Made by a program: the position numbers and the translations under genes
Shown here: in pieces, positions 35,072-44,685 of the stretch
How the letters are laid out: every line of letters starts with the position of its first letter
Numbering within the stretch: position 1 is the first letter of the stretch
The notes under the pieces: model-generated
What the model saw: the letters and a program-made list of their open reading frames with translations, nothing else
The model's database searches: none
What the model was told of the DNA's origin: nothing
From: CAYNRG01 sp964399545
GTDB taxonomy: Bacteria > Bacillota_I > Bacilli_A > Erysipelotrichales > Erysipelotrichaceae
Assembly: GCA_964399545.1 (NCBI GenBank)
Contig: CAYNRG010000001.1
Coordinates: forward strand, 248,001 to 312,000
Reading direction: 5' to 3'
Length of the DNA: 64,000 nucleotides

Positions 35072-35527
35072 ATGAAAAAAAAGAATATTGCAGTTTTACT
35101 AGTCGTTATTTTTTTGGATTTATTTACAAAAACGATGATTCAAATGAATCTTTCGTTGCATAAGAGCATAGAAATTATTCCTAATTTCTTCTCGATTACT
35201 TATGCAAAGAACACAGGAGCGGCGTGGAGTTTATTTTCAGGAAAATTAATAGGATTGATTGTTATCTCAGCTATTGGAATAGTTGCTTTTTATTGGATGT
35301 ACAGAAAAACAGAAGAGAATGATGATTTTGGTCGCTTTTCGATTACGCTAATGATAGCAGGTGCATTTGGGAATTTTTTTGATAGAGTTGCATTAGGGTA
35401 TGTTAGAGATTTTTTAGATTTTGTAATTATTGGGTATGATTTTCCAATTTTCAATATTGCGGATATGGCACTTACAATTGGGGTTGGATTACTTTTGATA
35501 CAGACCCTTTTCGAAAAGGAGAAATAG
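35072..35527 (+). CDS. lspA: Lipoprotein signal peptidase II
   Basis: Membrane aspartyl protease that removes signal peptides from lipidated prolipoproteins. There are four predicted spans. The conserved KNTGAAWSLF motif is at 46-55, and the catalytic pair is Asp113 (VRDFLDF) and Asp131 (FNIADMALT). The length of 151 aa is typical. It is one base from rluD, the familiar lspA-rluD pairing of Bacillota. Confidence 0.95.
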   Translation: MKKKNIAVLLVVIFLDLFTKTMIQMNLSLHKSIEIIPNFFSITYAKNTGAAWSLFSGKLIGLIVISAIGIVAFYWMYRKTEENDDFGRFSITLMIAGAFGNFFDRVALGYVRDFLDFVIIGYDFPIFNIADMALTIGVGLLLIQTLFEKEK

Positions 35528-35528
35528 G

Positions 35529-36473
35529 ATGGAAAAATGGAGTGTAATTGTAGAAGAAGGGCAACAGGGGTGTCGATTAGATAAATATTTAGCTGATGAA
35601 AATCCGCTCCTTTCTCGTTCGAGGATTCAACAGTTGATGGAAGAGGAGTGTGTTTTTGTTAATGGAGAAGTTAAGAAAAATAAATATAAAATCCAATTAG
35701 GAGATCGTATTGAAATGGAAATTCCAGAAGTTAAAGAAATAGAAGCAATCCCGCAAGATTTGAATTTAAATGTTGTTTATGAAGATGAAGATATTATTGT
35801 CATTAATAAACCGAAAGGGATGGTTGTTCATCCAGGTGCTGGGAATCCAGATCATACAATGGTTAATGGGTTGCTTTATCATTGTAAAGATTTATCTGGG
35901 ATTAATGGCCGCTTACGTCCAGGAATTGTACATCGAATTGATAAAGATACGACGGGATGTATTGTTGCTTGTAAAAATGATCGTGCCCATGAAGCAATTT
36001 CTAAGCAACTTTCTGAGAAGACATGTTCTCGAGTTTATGTTGGGATTGTTCATGGTGTAATTCCTCATGACAATGGAACTATTGATGCGCCAATTGGACG
36101 TGATGAAAAAGATCGGCAAAAAATGTGTGTTACTGAAAAAAATAGTCGAGATGCAAAAACACACTTTAGAGTGTTGGAGCGTTTCAAAGATAATACTTTT
36201 GTAGAATTTCACCTAGAGACTGGAAGGACACATCAAATTCGTGTGCATATGGAGTATATTAAATATCCACTAGTGGGGGATCCTAAATATTCCTATCGCC
36301 ATACTAGAAGAGATACGCAGGGACAAGTTTTGCATGCGAAGTCATTAAGTTTGATACATCCACGAACACTGGAAGAAATTACCTTTAATGCAGATTTGCC
36401 TGAATATTTTAAAGAATTATTGGGCGAATTAAGGGAGGGTGAACATGAAAACAAGAATAATAGCGAAAATTAA
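35529..36473 (+). CDS. rluD: RluD-family 23S rRNA pseudouridine synthase
   Basis: Converts uridines to pseudouridine in large-subunit rRNA. An S4 RNA-binding domain spans about 13-60, then the catalytic domain with PGIVHRIDKDTTG, where Asp138 is the nucleophile, and LETGRTHQIRVH. The length of 314 aa is usual. Which 23S sites it modifies (RluD-like or YlyB-like) cannot be told from sequence. It overlaps the rhomboid gene by 29 bases. Confidence 0.92.
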   Translation: MEKWSVIVEEGQQGCRLDKYLADENPLLSRSRIQQLMEEECVFVNGEVKKNKYKIQLGDRIEMEIPEVKEIEAIPQDLNLNVVYEDEDIIVINKPKGMVVHPGAGNPDHTMVNGLLYHCKDLSGINGRLRPGIVHRIDKDTTGCIVACKNDRAHEAISKQLSEKTCSRVYVGIVHGVIPHDNGTIDAPIGRDEKDRQKMCVTEKNSRDAKTHFRVLERFKDNTFVEFHLETGRTHQIRVHMEYIKYPLVGDPKYSYRHTRRDTQGQVLHAKSLSLIHPRTLEEITFNADLPEYFKELLGELREGEHENKNNSEN

Positions 36474-37257
36474 AGGTCAAAGCTATTTTTGGAAAGAAAT
36501 TGTTGTTGGTATCTGCATCATCAATTTTTTATTGATTCATCTGACTGCATCTCTCAAAGGAGTGGATACTACTAGTACTGCAATTTTATTTGGAGCCTAT
36601 TATAAAGCTTTTATTGTAGGTGCAAATGAATATTTTCGGTTCTTAACTGTGGGGTTTACTCACATCATGCCTTATCATATTTTCTTTAATTTAGTAGCTT
36701 TTTGGCAACTTGGCTCGCTTTGTGAAAGGATTTATTCAGAGAAAAAAGCGGCATTAATACTATTTATATCTACTATTGTGGGGAGTTGCTATCTTTTTAT
36801 TATGCAAGGAAATCTACTGGCGGTTGGACTTAGTGGAGGAATTTATGGTTTCTTTGGTGCAATTGTTGTGTTTCATTTTGACTCGGAAATTGTTCGTATC
36901 CCATCGCGTAGAAAGGAATTAGCTAGATTACTGATTATTAACTTTATGATTAGTTTGCTACCTACTGTTTCTTTAGAAGCACATTTAGGAGGTTTTTTTG
37001 CAGGAATCGTAATGGGGATTCTTTTCTCGAGAAAACTTACATGGAAAGAATTGAGAGCTAATATGAAGGTTGTTACAAGTGTAGCGGTGATTTTGTTGGG
37101 TTATTTTATCTTTGAAAATAGGGGGATTGCTTATGAAGATTTATACGTGGGAACAGATTTAGAGGTAATTCAACTGGCGAAAGATTTAGGGTTAACTGGC
37201 TATTCAAATCAGCTACACAATAAAATGAATAATTATTATATTGGGAAGAGGAGATAG
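36445..37257 (+). CDS. Rhomboid family intramembrane serine protease
   Basis: Cleaves substrates within the membrane. ATG 36445 follows AAGGGAGGG; a GTG two codons upstream is possible. Six or more predicted spans are present. The catalytic serine is Ser130 in GLSGGIYG and the histidine is His180 in EAHLGGFFAG. HIMPYHIFFNLVAFWQLG is the conserved second-helix segment (often HxxxHxxxN). The length is about 270 aa. The substrate is unknown. Confidence 0.9.
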   Translation: MKTRIIAKIKGQSYFWKEIVVGICIINFLLIHLTASLKGVDTTSTAILFGAYYKAFIVGANEYFRFLTVGFTHIMPYHIFFNLVAFWQLGSLCERIYSEKKAALILFISTIVGSCYLFIMQGNLLAVGLSGGIYGFFGAIVVFHFDSEIVRIPSRRKELARLLIINFMISLLPTVSLEAHLGGFFAGIVMGILFSRKLTWKELRANMKVVTSVAVILLGYFIFENRGIAYEDLYVGTDLEVIQLAKDLGLTGYSNQLHNKMNNYYIGKRR

Positions 37258-37260
37258 ATA

Positions 37261-37755
37261 ATGAAGAGAAAAGATGTATTAAATTGGAATCAATACTTTA
37301 TGGGCTTAGCGCATTTATCTGCTTTGCGTTCAAAAGATCCATCAACTCAAGTAGGCGCAGTTATTGTTGATGAAAGTCAACGAGTAGTGAGTATCGGATA
37401 TAATGGGTTGCCAAGAGGCTGTTCTGATGAACAATTTCCTTGGGGAAGAGAAGGAGGAATGCTGGAAAGTAAGTATGCTTTTGTAGTCCATGCAGAACTT
37501 AATGCGATTTTAAACTCACCACGATCAGTAAAAAATTGTGTTATTTATGTTTCTCTTTTCCCATGCAATGAATGTGCCAAAGCGATCATTCAGTCAGGGA
37601 TTGTAAAGATTGTCTATGAATGTGATAAGTATGCAATGACAGAATCTGTTAAAGCAAGCAAAAGAATGTTAGAAGCAGCTGGAGTGCAACTAGTTCAATT
37701 GAAAGAAGAAGTAGAAGTCAAAGTTGATATAAAAAAAACACATAACTGCTGCTAA
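37261..37755 (+). CDS. Deoxycytidylate (dCMP) deaminase, ComEB-like
   Basis: Zinc enzyme converting dCMP to dUMP for thymidylate supply. Zinc ligands are His77 and Glu79 in HAELN, and Cys102 and Cys105 in PCNEC. The region VGAVIVDESQ and IGYNGLPRGC are nucleotide-binding signatures. The C-terminus ends in Cys-Cys. The length of 164 aa is normal. It follows the rhomboid gene by 3 bases. Confidence 0.93.
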   Translation: MKRKDVLNWNQYFMGLAHLSALRSKDPSTQVGAVIVDESQRVVSIGYNGLPRGCSDEQFPWGREGGMLESKYAFVVHAELNAILNSPRSVKNCVIYVSLFPCNECAKAIIQSGIVKIVYECDKYAMTESVKASKRMLEAAGVQLVQLKEEVEVKVDIKKTHNCC

Positions 37756-37802
37756 TTTGCTAATCAGAAAGTGTTCTATTTAATGAAGATAGTAGCTTCT
37801 AG

Positions 37803-38660
37803 CTATAAGTAAGATTTTAATTTTTCGGTATTTTTAAAGTGTAGCTTAGCTACCTTTTTTAATTCATCCCAACCAAATTGCTGAACAAAATCAGCAGCAT
37901 TTTCATCAACAGCAATGCCTGCTCCCTTTAGTAAGGAATAATTATAATGCTCTTCTAAATTTTTCCAACTCTTTAAAAACGCATATCGAGCAATGATAGA
38001 AGCACAAGCTACTGCTAAATATTTGCTTTCAGCTTTAGTCTCAAAATGTAAATTTTTAATAATGTGGGGCTCTTGCTGGAGATATCGATAATACAACGTT
38101 TCTGGAGTAAATTGGTCAATAACGGATAACTCTGGGAGGGGTTCTTTTTTTGATAAATGAAGGTATGCTTGATTATGCAGTTTAGCCTTAATCATATTCA
38201 TATTATTAGTAGGCGAGATAGAATTATATTTTTCATTTTCTAAAACAAGTAAACTGTGAGGGCAAAGTTCCATAATTTTTTCACCTATCTCTAAAATTCG
38301 CTTATCTGTCATGGCTTTTGAGTCTTGAACTTTTAGTTGTTCTAATTCAGAAATGACATCTTTCTTAACTATACAGGCACAGACACAAACAGGCCCAAAG
38401 TAGTCTCCAGTTCCTACCTCATCGCTTCCGGCATGAGTGTAAGGCGAAGAAGGAGATTTTTTTTGAAAGGTATCAGCAAAAAAACTTGCATTTTCTCCTT
38501 GAAAAACTGCTTTTTTTGATGTGTATATAGTAATTGTGCATCCTTCCAATTTACATTGAAAAAGAGTGTAGGGTGGAAGGGGTGAGACTTTATCCTTGGC
38601 AAATGTATTAATTAGTTGATCGATTTGTGGATCTGTTAATAAAATAGTAAATGTTTTCAT
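37803..38660 (-). CDS. rnhC: Ribonuclease HIII
   Basis: Degrades RNA in RNA/DNA hybrids. A longer frame starts at 38705, but ATG 38660 has GAGAGG upstream and starts MKTFTILLT. An N-terminal TBP-like substrate-binding domain (about 1-75) precedes the RNase H fold with GSDEVGTGD (Asp80 and Glu81 among the acidic residues) and later SVIDQFTPE and ACASIIARY. The length of 285 aa is typical. It is divergent to the cvpA-mutS2 unit, a common arrangement. Confidence 0.93.
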   Translation of the reverse strand: MKTFTILLTDPQIDQLINTFAKDKVSPLPPYTLFQCKLEGCTITIYTSKKAVFQGENASFFADTFQKKSPSSPYTHAGSDEVGTGDYFGPVCVCACIVKKDVISELEQLKVQDSKAMTDKRILEIGEKIMELCPHSLLVLENEKYNSISPTNNMNMIKAKLHNQAYLHLSKKEPLPELSVIDQFTPETLYYRYLQQEPHIIKNLHFETKAESKYLAVACASIIARYAFLKSWKNLEEHYNYSLLKGAGIAVDENAADFVQQFGWDELKKVAKLHFKNTEKLKSYL

Positions 38661-38690
38661 AAAATTCCTCTCTTTCATCATATCATAAAG

Positions 38691-38720
38691 TTGCGAATCT
38701 AGCACATAATTTGATATAAT
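38691..38720 (+). promoter_or_regulatory. cvpA-mutS2 promoter
   Basis: TTGCGA (38691-38696), 18 bases, then TATAAT (38715-38720) with extended TGA. Confidence 0.65.
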
Positions 38721-38752
38721 AGAGCTAATAGATTAAATGGAGGAAAATGATA

Positions 38753-39382
38753 ATGGATACGAGTGTTTACTTAGGGATATTAATTAATATAGGTGTTTTA
38801 GCTTTTTATATAATCATGTTTTTTTCTGGATATCGCCGCGGATTTATATTGCAGCTTGTGGATTTGATTGGGTTGCTTGTAGCACTGTATGTGGCGTGGT
38901 TAATATCTCCAATCATAGCATCTGTTTTTCCAATAGTACCTATTTCAGCAATGCCGTTGACCGGTACAATGATTTCAGAATGGTTACATAACTATTTAAA
39001 TCAAATTGTGTGGATGATTTTAATTGTTATTTTGGTTAAATTACTACTTTTAATAGTTAAACCAATGATTAAAATTTTTCAAAAAATACCAGTTATTAAG
39101 CAGATAAATGGATTACTAGGTGCAGGGTTTAGCATAATCACAACGACAGTCTGGATTTTGATTATAACCTTAGTTTTATCTTTACCTTTTATGAAAATCA
39201 ATCCAGAAGTTATTGAAAAGAGTTGGCTAGGAACTATTAGTACTGGAACATCAAAGATGATTACAATTTTAGAAAAACCGTTACTTACTAGTAAAGTGTT
39301 AAATGATTTATCCGGAAATTTTGATCAGTTGACTGAGGAAGAAGTGGAAGAGATAACGAAGTGGTTAGAAAAAATGAAATAG
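38753..39382 (+). CDS. CvpA family membrane protein
   Basis: Membrane protein with about four predicted spans, of the colicin V production family. ATG 38753 is 9 bases after GGAGG, while ATG 38747 is only 3 bases away, so 38753 is chosen. The family segment is FFSGYRRGFILQLVDLIGLL. The length is 209 aa. Relatives have been linked to envelope integrity, but no biochemical role is established. It precedes mutS2 as in many Bacillota. Confidence 0.88.
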   Translation: MDTSVYLGILINIGVLAFYIIMFFSGYRRGFILQLVDLIGLLVALYVAWLISPIIASVFPIVPISAMPLTGTMISEWLHNYLNQIVWMILIVILVKLLLLIVKPMIKIFQKIPVIKQINGLLGAGFSIITTTVWILIITLVLSLPFMKINPEVIEKSWLGTISTGTSKMITILEKPLLTSKVLNDLSGNFDQLTEEEVEEITKWLEKMK

Positions 39383-39405
39383 TACAAGAGAGTAAGGTGT
39401 AGGAA

Positions 39406-41712
39406 ATGAAAGATTATCATGGAATAGAATTAGAGTTTATTAAAGCACAAATGGCAGAATTGTGTTCATTTTCTTTAGGGAAAGAACGTATTTTCAACCT
39501 ACGCCCAACTTTTCATCCAACAAGGCTTCGACGAGAGAATAGTTATATTAAAGAAGCGTTGGCATGTACAATACGATATGGGTCAATGCCTTTTTATGGA
39601 ATTAAAGACACAACAGTTATTTTAGAGAGTTCAAAAAAAGGTCGACAATTAAGTGGCCATGATTGTGTCCAAGTTATGAAACTAATTCAAGGAACTATTG
39701 GAGTTGTTAATTATATGAAGCAAGTCGAGGAAGAGACAGAAAATTTAGATGACTTGGTATCTTCTTTAGTGGTCCATCATAGCGTGAAAAAACAACTTGA
39801 GCAATGTTTCGATGAGGATGGAACTATTCTAGATACAGCTAGCGATGAGTTATATGGAATCAGGAAAAGTTTATCGAAAATTGAAATAGAAATTCAAAAG
39901 GTGACAAGTCAATTTTTACAAAAAAATAAGGAATATTTAGTCGAACAAATTTTGGCTACAAGAAATGACCGGAAAGTTGTTTTGGTTAAAGTATCTGATA
40001 AACATCGATTTGGTGGTTTTATACATGGCGAAAGTGCTTCAGGGCAAACAATCTATGTAGAACCAGCATCTTTTGTAGAAGTGAATAATCGAAAACAATC
40101 TTATCTAGCTCAAGAAAAAGAAGCGATGGAACGTATTCTAATGGAGTGTAGTTTTTTAATTAAAGATATATCATCTGAGTTATTGGATAACCTTTTAACA
40201 CTATCGATATTAGATGCTTTATTTGCCAAAGCGCTATGGGGAAAGAGAGAGAATGCTGTTGTTGCACAATTAAGAGATGATCAACAAGTGTATCTTGAAA
40301 AGGCACGTCATCCTCTAATTGATCAAAAACAAGTAGTTTTAAACTCGTATCGAATAGAAAATCCGAATAAAGTTTTATTAATTACAGGACCTAATACTGG
40401 TGGGAAAACAGTGAGTTTGAAATGCATAGGACTATCTGTTTTGATGACTTATTGTGGTATGCCGGTTTGCTGTGAAAAAGCAGCAATTCCTATTTTTGAT
40501 AATGTCTATATTGATATTGGTGATGATCAATCTGTCGTGCAGTCTCTTTCGACGTTTAGTGCGCACTTATCAAAACTTGCAAAAATTTTAAATCAAGCAA
40601 CGGAAAAAAGTTTAGTTTTACTAGATGAATTAGGGTCAGGAACAGATCCTAAAGAAGGAGAGAGTCTAGCGATTGCTATTTTAGATGAACTACGAAGAAG
40701 AAAGGCAATTGTTGTTGCAACAACACATTACGGAAAGCTCAAGACTTATGGGAAAAAGTATAGTGAAATTCTTTTATCTTCTGTACAATTTGATCTTGAA
40801 CAAATGAAACCAACTTATCAGTATGTTGAAGGGTTAACAGGGCAAAGTAATGCGTTTGAAATCGCTAGGCGCTTTGGGTTGAAAGAGGAGGTAGTTTCAG
40901 CAGCAGAGCAGTTAAAAAACCAGCAGAAAACAGAAGAGGATAAATTAATTGAGCAATTAGAAACTCAAATTGTTTTAAATAATCAATTGAAACAAGAATT
41001 ATCTAATAAAATTAATGAAAAAGAGAAAGAAAAAGAGAAATTAAGAGAATTGCAAAGAAATTTGGTGAATGAGAAAAAAGATTATCAACTTCATATCCAA
41101 GAAGAAAAAAGGAAAATTCTTTTAAATGCGCAAGAAGAAGCAGAACGAATTATTGAAGAAATGAGAGATAAACGTAATGATTTAAAGTATCATGAGCTTT
41201 TGAATATAAAACAAGAATTGAATATTCTGGAAGAGGAAGAGAAATTAAATAATGAGGGTGACCAGGATTTTGAAGTGGGAGAATATGTGGAACTAATTAA
41301 TTCTTCTCAAATTGCCCAAATAAAGTCAATCGATAAATCACGAATAACTATTGAGTTAAATGGAAAAACTGTTCACACTAAAAATAATAATTTGAGGAAG
41401 ACTGATAAAAAGATTGAAAAGAAAAAATCAAAGTTTTCAGTGCGTACTACTAAAATATTGGAATTTAAAAGTGAGTGCAATATTATTGGACAAAGAGTGG
41501 ACGATGGAATTGAAGAGATTTCAAAGTTTATAGATGATGCAAAGTTTTATAAATATTCCCAGGTAAGAATTGTTCACGGAGATGGAAGTGGGGTATTGAG
41601 AAAAGCAGTTCATGAGTGGTTACGGAAAAATAAATCAATTGATTCTTTTCGATTAGGTATGCCTAATGAGGGGTCTACGGGTGTTACAGTAGTAACACTT
41701 AGAGGGGAATAA
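39406..41712 (+). CDS. mutS2: MutS2 ATPase / ribosome rescue and recombination factor
   Basis: MutS-family ATPase with a C-terminal Smr domain. Bacillus MutS2 rescues collided ribosomes and also affects recombination. Walker A GPNTGGKT starts at residue 328; the switch block GDDQSVVQSLSTFSAHL and Walker B LLDELGSGTD follow. A long Lys/Glu coiled coil spans about 500-610. In the Smr domain HGDGSG (His724) is kept, but the expected LDLRG is replaced by CNIIG, removing the LDxR acidic-basic pair. The length of 768 aa is usual. Confidence 0.93.
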   Translation: MKDYHGIELEFIKAQMAELCSFSLGKERIFNLRPTFHPTRLRRENSYIKEALACTIRYGSMPFYGIKDTTVILESSKKGRQLSGHDCVQVMKLIQGTIGVVNYMKQVEEETENLDDLVSSLVVHHSVKKQLEQCFDEDGTILDTASDELYGIRKSLSKIEIEIQKVTSQFLQKNKEYLVEQILATRNDRKVVLVKVSDKHRFGGFIHGESASGQTIYVEPASFVEVNNRKQSYLAQEKEAMERILMECSFLIKDISSELLDNLLTLSILDALFAKALWGKRENAVVAQLRDDQQVYLEKARHPLIDQKQVVLNSYRIENPNKVLLITGPNTGGKTVSLKCIGLSVLMTYCGMPVCCEKAAIPIFDNVYIDIGDDQSVVQSLSTFSAHLSKLAKILNQATEKSLVLLDELGSGTDPKEGESLAIAILDELRRRKAIVVATTHYGKLKTYGKKYSEILLSSVQFDLEQMKPTYQYVEGLTGQSNAFEIARRFGLKEEVVSAAEQLKNQQKTEEDKLIEQLETQIVLNNQLKQELSNKINEKEKEKEKLRELQRNLVNEKKDYQLHIQEEKRKILLNAQEEAERIIEEMRDKRNDLKYHELLNIKQELNILEEEEKLNNEGDQDFEVGEYVELINSSQIAQIKSIDKSRITIELNGKTVHTKNNNLRKTDKKIEKKKSKFSVRTTKILEFKSECNIIGQRVDDGIEEISKFIDDAKFYKYSQVRIVHGDGSGVLRKAVHEWLRKNKSIDSFRLGMPNEGSTGVTVVTLRGE

Positions 41713-41716
41713 GACA

Positions 41717-43474
41717 ATGGAAGATTTGAAATATAAACTTCAAAATTTACCGCTAGTTCCAGGCTGTTACTTAATGAAAGACAAACGAGGAACAATTATA
41801 TATGTTGGTAAAGCGAAAAAATTGAAAAGCAGAGTTAACCAATATTTTGCAGGTGCACATGACTTTAAAACAACGAAGTTAGTTAGTCAGATTATCGATT
41901 TTGATTTTATTGTTACAGATACAGAAAAAGAAGCGTTACTCTTAGAAATTAATTTAATTAAGAAGTACAGACCACGATTTAATATTATGTTTATGGATGA
42001 TAAAAGTTATCCATATATTAAGTTAACAAAAGAGAATTATCCTAGGCTGCAAGTAGTTCGTGAGGTAAAGGATAAAAAAAGTAGGTATTATGGACCATTT
42101 CCTGATGCAAGTGCAGCTCATCAAGCGTTGAAATTACTCCAAACAATTTATCCTCTTCGTCGCTGCAATACCATGCCTAAAAAAGTTTGCTTATACTACC
42201 ATCTAGGCCAATGTCTGGGTCCTTGTGAGTTTCAGGTGGATGCTCAAGTATATGAAGATTACGAACTTCAAATCCATCGTTTTTTTAATGGCGAGGTAAG
42301 AGAATTAATTTGTGATTTAGAGAATAAAATGAGACTTGCTACAGAGAATTTAGAATATGAAAAAGCCATTAATTATAGAGATTGTATAAAATCAATTCAC
42401 CATATCATAGATAAACAGCAAGTTCAATTTGAAGGCTGTCAAAATAGTGATGTATTTGCGTATGTAGTCGATAAAGGATATTTGTCTATTCAAGGGTTCT
42501 TTTTACGTGCTGGGCAATTATTAGAGAAGGAACTATCAGTTTCTCCTCTATACGGTGATCCCGAGGAAGAGTTTTTATCATTTTTACTTCAGTATTACCA
42601 AAAGCATCCTGTTCCTAAAGAAATATTATTACCAGAGATAAAAGGTTCAGATCTTTTGAAAGATGCATTGAATGTAAAAATTTCTCATCCGAAAAGAGGG
42701 AAGTTAAAAAAATTAATAGATATGGCAACGACAAATGCTGAAAGACAGTTGAGGTTGAAATTTGATATTGTTGAATCGAAAATTCAAAATGATGAAGCAA
42801 TCATGCGAGATTTTTCTAAGTTAATACAGACTGATGTTGAACGGATTGAAATATTTGATAATAGCCACATTTCAGGGTCATTTACTGTAGCAGCTTGCGT
42901 TGTTTATGATTCAGGAAAACCTAATAAGTCAGAGTATAGAACATATCGGTTGCACACAAAAAATAATGATGTTGAATCGATGAAAGAAGTTTTATATAGG
43001 AGATACTTTAAGTTATTATCAACGAATAGTCGATTTCCAGAATGCATCTTAGTTGATGGTGGATTCCCCCAGGTGCTCGCTGCGCAAGAAGTTTTGGATC
43101 TTCTCCAGTTATCAATTCCTTTGTATGGCTTAGTGAAAGATGAGAGACATCAAACAGCAAATTTAATGAACAATCAAGGAGAGTTATTAGAAATCGATAA
43201 AAACTCACCCCTGTTCTTTTTGTTGGTGCGTATGCAAGATGAAGTTCATCGTTTTGCGCTGACTTATCACCAAAAGTTGCGAAGAAAAGGGCAAACTAAA
43301 TCAATATTAGATGAAATCGATGGAATTGGTGAAGTGAGGAAAAAAAAGTTATTGAAAGAATTTGGTGGAATTAATCAATTGAAAAAGGCTACATTGGAAG
43401 ATCTTTCAAAAGTAGTTCCTGAGAAAGTAGCTGAAAAAATGGTTTTATTATTTAAGGATTTGGATTCAAAATAA
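41717..43474 (+). CDS. uvrC: Excinuclease ABC subunit C
   Basis: Makes both incisions in nucleotide excision repair. The GIY-YIG 3' nuclease starts with PGCYLMKDKRGTIIYVGKA. A Cys cluster near CLYYHLGQCLGPCEF and a UVR domain (LEYEKAINYRDCI) follow. The RNase H-like 5' nuclease has IEIFDNSHISGS and ECILVDGG, and tandem helix-hairpin-helices end the protein (IDGIGEVRKKKLL). The length of 585 aa is normal. It lies 4 bases after mutS2. Confidence 0.96.
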   Translation: MEDLKYKLQNLPLVPGCYLMKDKRGTIIYVGKAKKLKSRVNQYFAGAHDFKTTKLVSQIIDFDFIVTDTEKEALLLEINLIKKYRPRFNIMFMDDKSYPYIKLTKENYPRLQVVREVKDKKSRYYGPFPDASAAHQALKLLQTIYPLRRCNTMPKKVCLYYHLGQCLGPCEFQVDAQVYEDYELQIHRFFNGEVRELICDLENKMRLATENLEYEKAINYRDCIKSIHHIIDKQQVQFEGCQNSDVFAYVVDKGYLSIQGFFLRAGQLLEKELSVSPLYGDPEEEFLSFLLQYYQKHPVPKEILLPEIKGSDLLKDALNVKISHPKRGKLKKLIDMATTNAERQLRLKFDIVESKIQNDEAIMRDFSKLIQTDVERIEIFDNSHISGSFTVAACVVYDSGKPNKSEYRTYRLHTKNNDVESMKEVLYRRYFKLLSTNSRFPECILVDGGFPQVLAAQEVLDLLQLSIPLYGLVKDERHQTANLMNNQGELLEIDKNSPLFFLLVRMQDEVHRFALTYHQKLRRKGQTKSILDEIDGIGEVRKKKLLKEFGGINQLKKATLEDLSKVVPEKVAEKMVLLFKDLDSK

Positions 43475-43505
43475 ATATGATATACTAGAAATTGAGGTGA
43501 AAAGA

Positions 43506-44522
43506 ATGGAACTTAATTTAAAGCGATGGATGCTGGTTATTGTTGTGATTGTCATAGCAATGACATCCTTAGGTTTTATGAATTCGAAATATGATACTTT
43601 ATCACGATATTCCTATTCTGATGAGAATGCTAGGTCTTTAATCAAAGAATACTTAAATAAAGAAGAAATTGAATATATTATTGAATATTCAATTGAACCT
43701 GCATTATTTATTGACTATATTCAAGAAAAAGAATTTAATATTTATCATGCAGCAGAGTATAGGTATTTAAGTGAATACTTATGGAGCGAAGCATTTGGTT
43801 ATCCAACCCCTTATTCAATTGTGGATGTTGTTGAAGCTACAAGAGGAAAGATGGATATCCATCAACTAGGAAAATATTTAGAACATTACCCTATGAATGA
43901 AATTAAGAATTGGGTTCAACAAGGTGATAGGTATTCACCAGAAAGTTTTTTAGTTATGAATCCAAGTGATATGACAGTTAATCTAAGTGATATGCGAACA
44001 GTGGGGGAATATGCTCCATTTAGCCTAGAACCTCTAAATGAAAAAGTTCCTTCAACAAAAGATAAGATAATTACAGTTCGGACTACTATTCAAGGACCAT
44101 TAATACAATTTTGTGAAGAAATTGAAAAGGATTTAGAGAAACGGAATTGTGCGGGACTTTTTATCGAGGAGGGGTATGTTTCCTATGATGATCAAGTTTC
44201 GCGTTATGAAGAAGCGAAAATTATGTATGGTGAAGAAGTAAATAAATTTGAATTTTATCCAGGCCACTCTGAGCATCAGTTAGGGTTAGCGGTCGATTTT
44301 TCAATAAGTGGAAAAATGGAGAGTGAATTTAAAGAAACAGAACAATATAAGTGGATAAGAGAAAATGCACATCGCTTTGGATTTATTCAAACCTATCACG
44401 CAGGTAACGAAAAAGTCACTAATAAAGTAGAAAACCCTTATCATTTTCGTTATGTTGGGAAAGAGCTGGCTCAACGATTATATGAAAAAAATATGTACCT
44501 CTCTGATATTGTAGGTAATTAG
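43506..44522 (+). CDS. VanY-like D-alanyl-D-alanine carboxypeptidase (M15)
   Basis: Membrane-anchored peptidoglycan carboxypeptidase. ATG 43506 follows GAGGTG; one N-terminal span covers about 7-26. The catalytic domain is in the last 140 residues, with zinc ligands in PGHSEHQLGLAVD and PYHFRYVG and the substrate Arg/Glu region EEGYVSYDDQ. The middle of about 150 residues has no recognised domain. The length is 338 aa. TGATATACT at 43478-43486 is a likely extended -10 box. Confidence 0.85.
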   Translation: MELNLKRWMLVIVVIVIAMTSLGFMNSKYDTLSRYSYSDENARSLIKEYLNKEEIEYIIEYSIEPALFIDYIQEKEFNIYHAAEYRYLSEYLWSEAFGYPTPYSIVDVVEATRGKMDIHQLGKYLEHYPMNEIKNWVQQGDRYSPESFLVMNPSDMTVNLSDMRTVGEYAPFSLEPLNEKVPSTKDKIITVRTTIQGPLIQFCEEIEKDLEKRNCAGLFIEEGYVSYDDQVSRYEEAKIMYGEEVNKFEFYPGHSEHQLGLAVDFSISGKMESEFKETEQYKWIRENAHRFGFIQTYHAGNEKVTNKVENPYHFRYVGKELAQRLYEKNMYLSDIVGN

Positions 44523-44574
44523 AAGATAGAGGTAGGAAAAGGTTAAATGAGTATAGTAGAAATTGACACAGAAA

Positions 44575-44608
44575 AAAGGAATCGTTCCTAGTAAGGGAGG
44601 ATTCCTTT
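44575..44608 (+). terminator. Strong hairpin after the carboxypeptidase gene
   Basis: AAAGGAATC (44575-44583) and GATTCCTTT (44600-44608) pair, with inner TTCC/GGGA pairing. The following T run is short (TTTAG), so termination may be partial. Confidence 0.6.
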
Positions 44609-44685
44609 AGAATATGTAAGCCTATTATGTGTTTCGTTGTAGAGTTAATTATCTAAGTTGCCGATATATTTAGATGGATAAGTTT

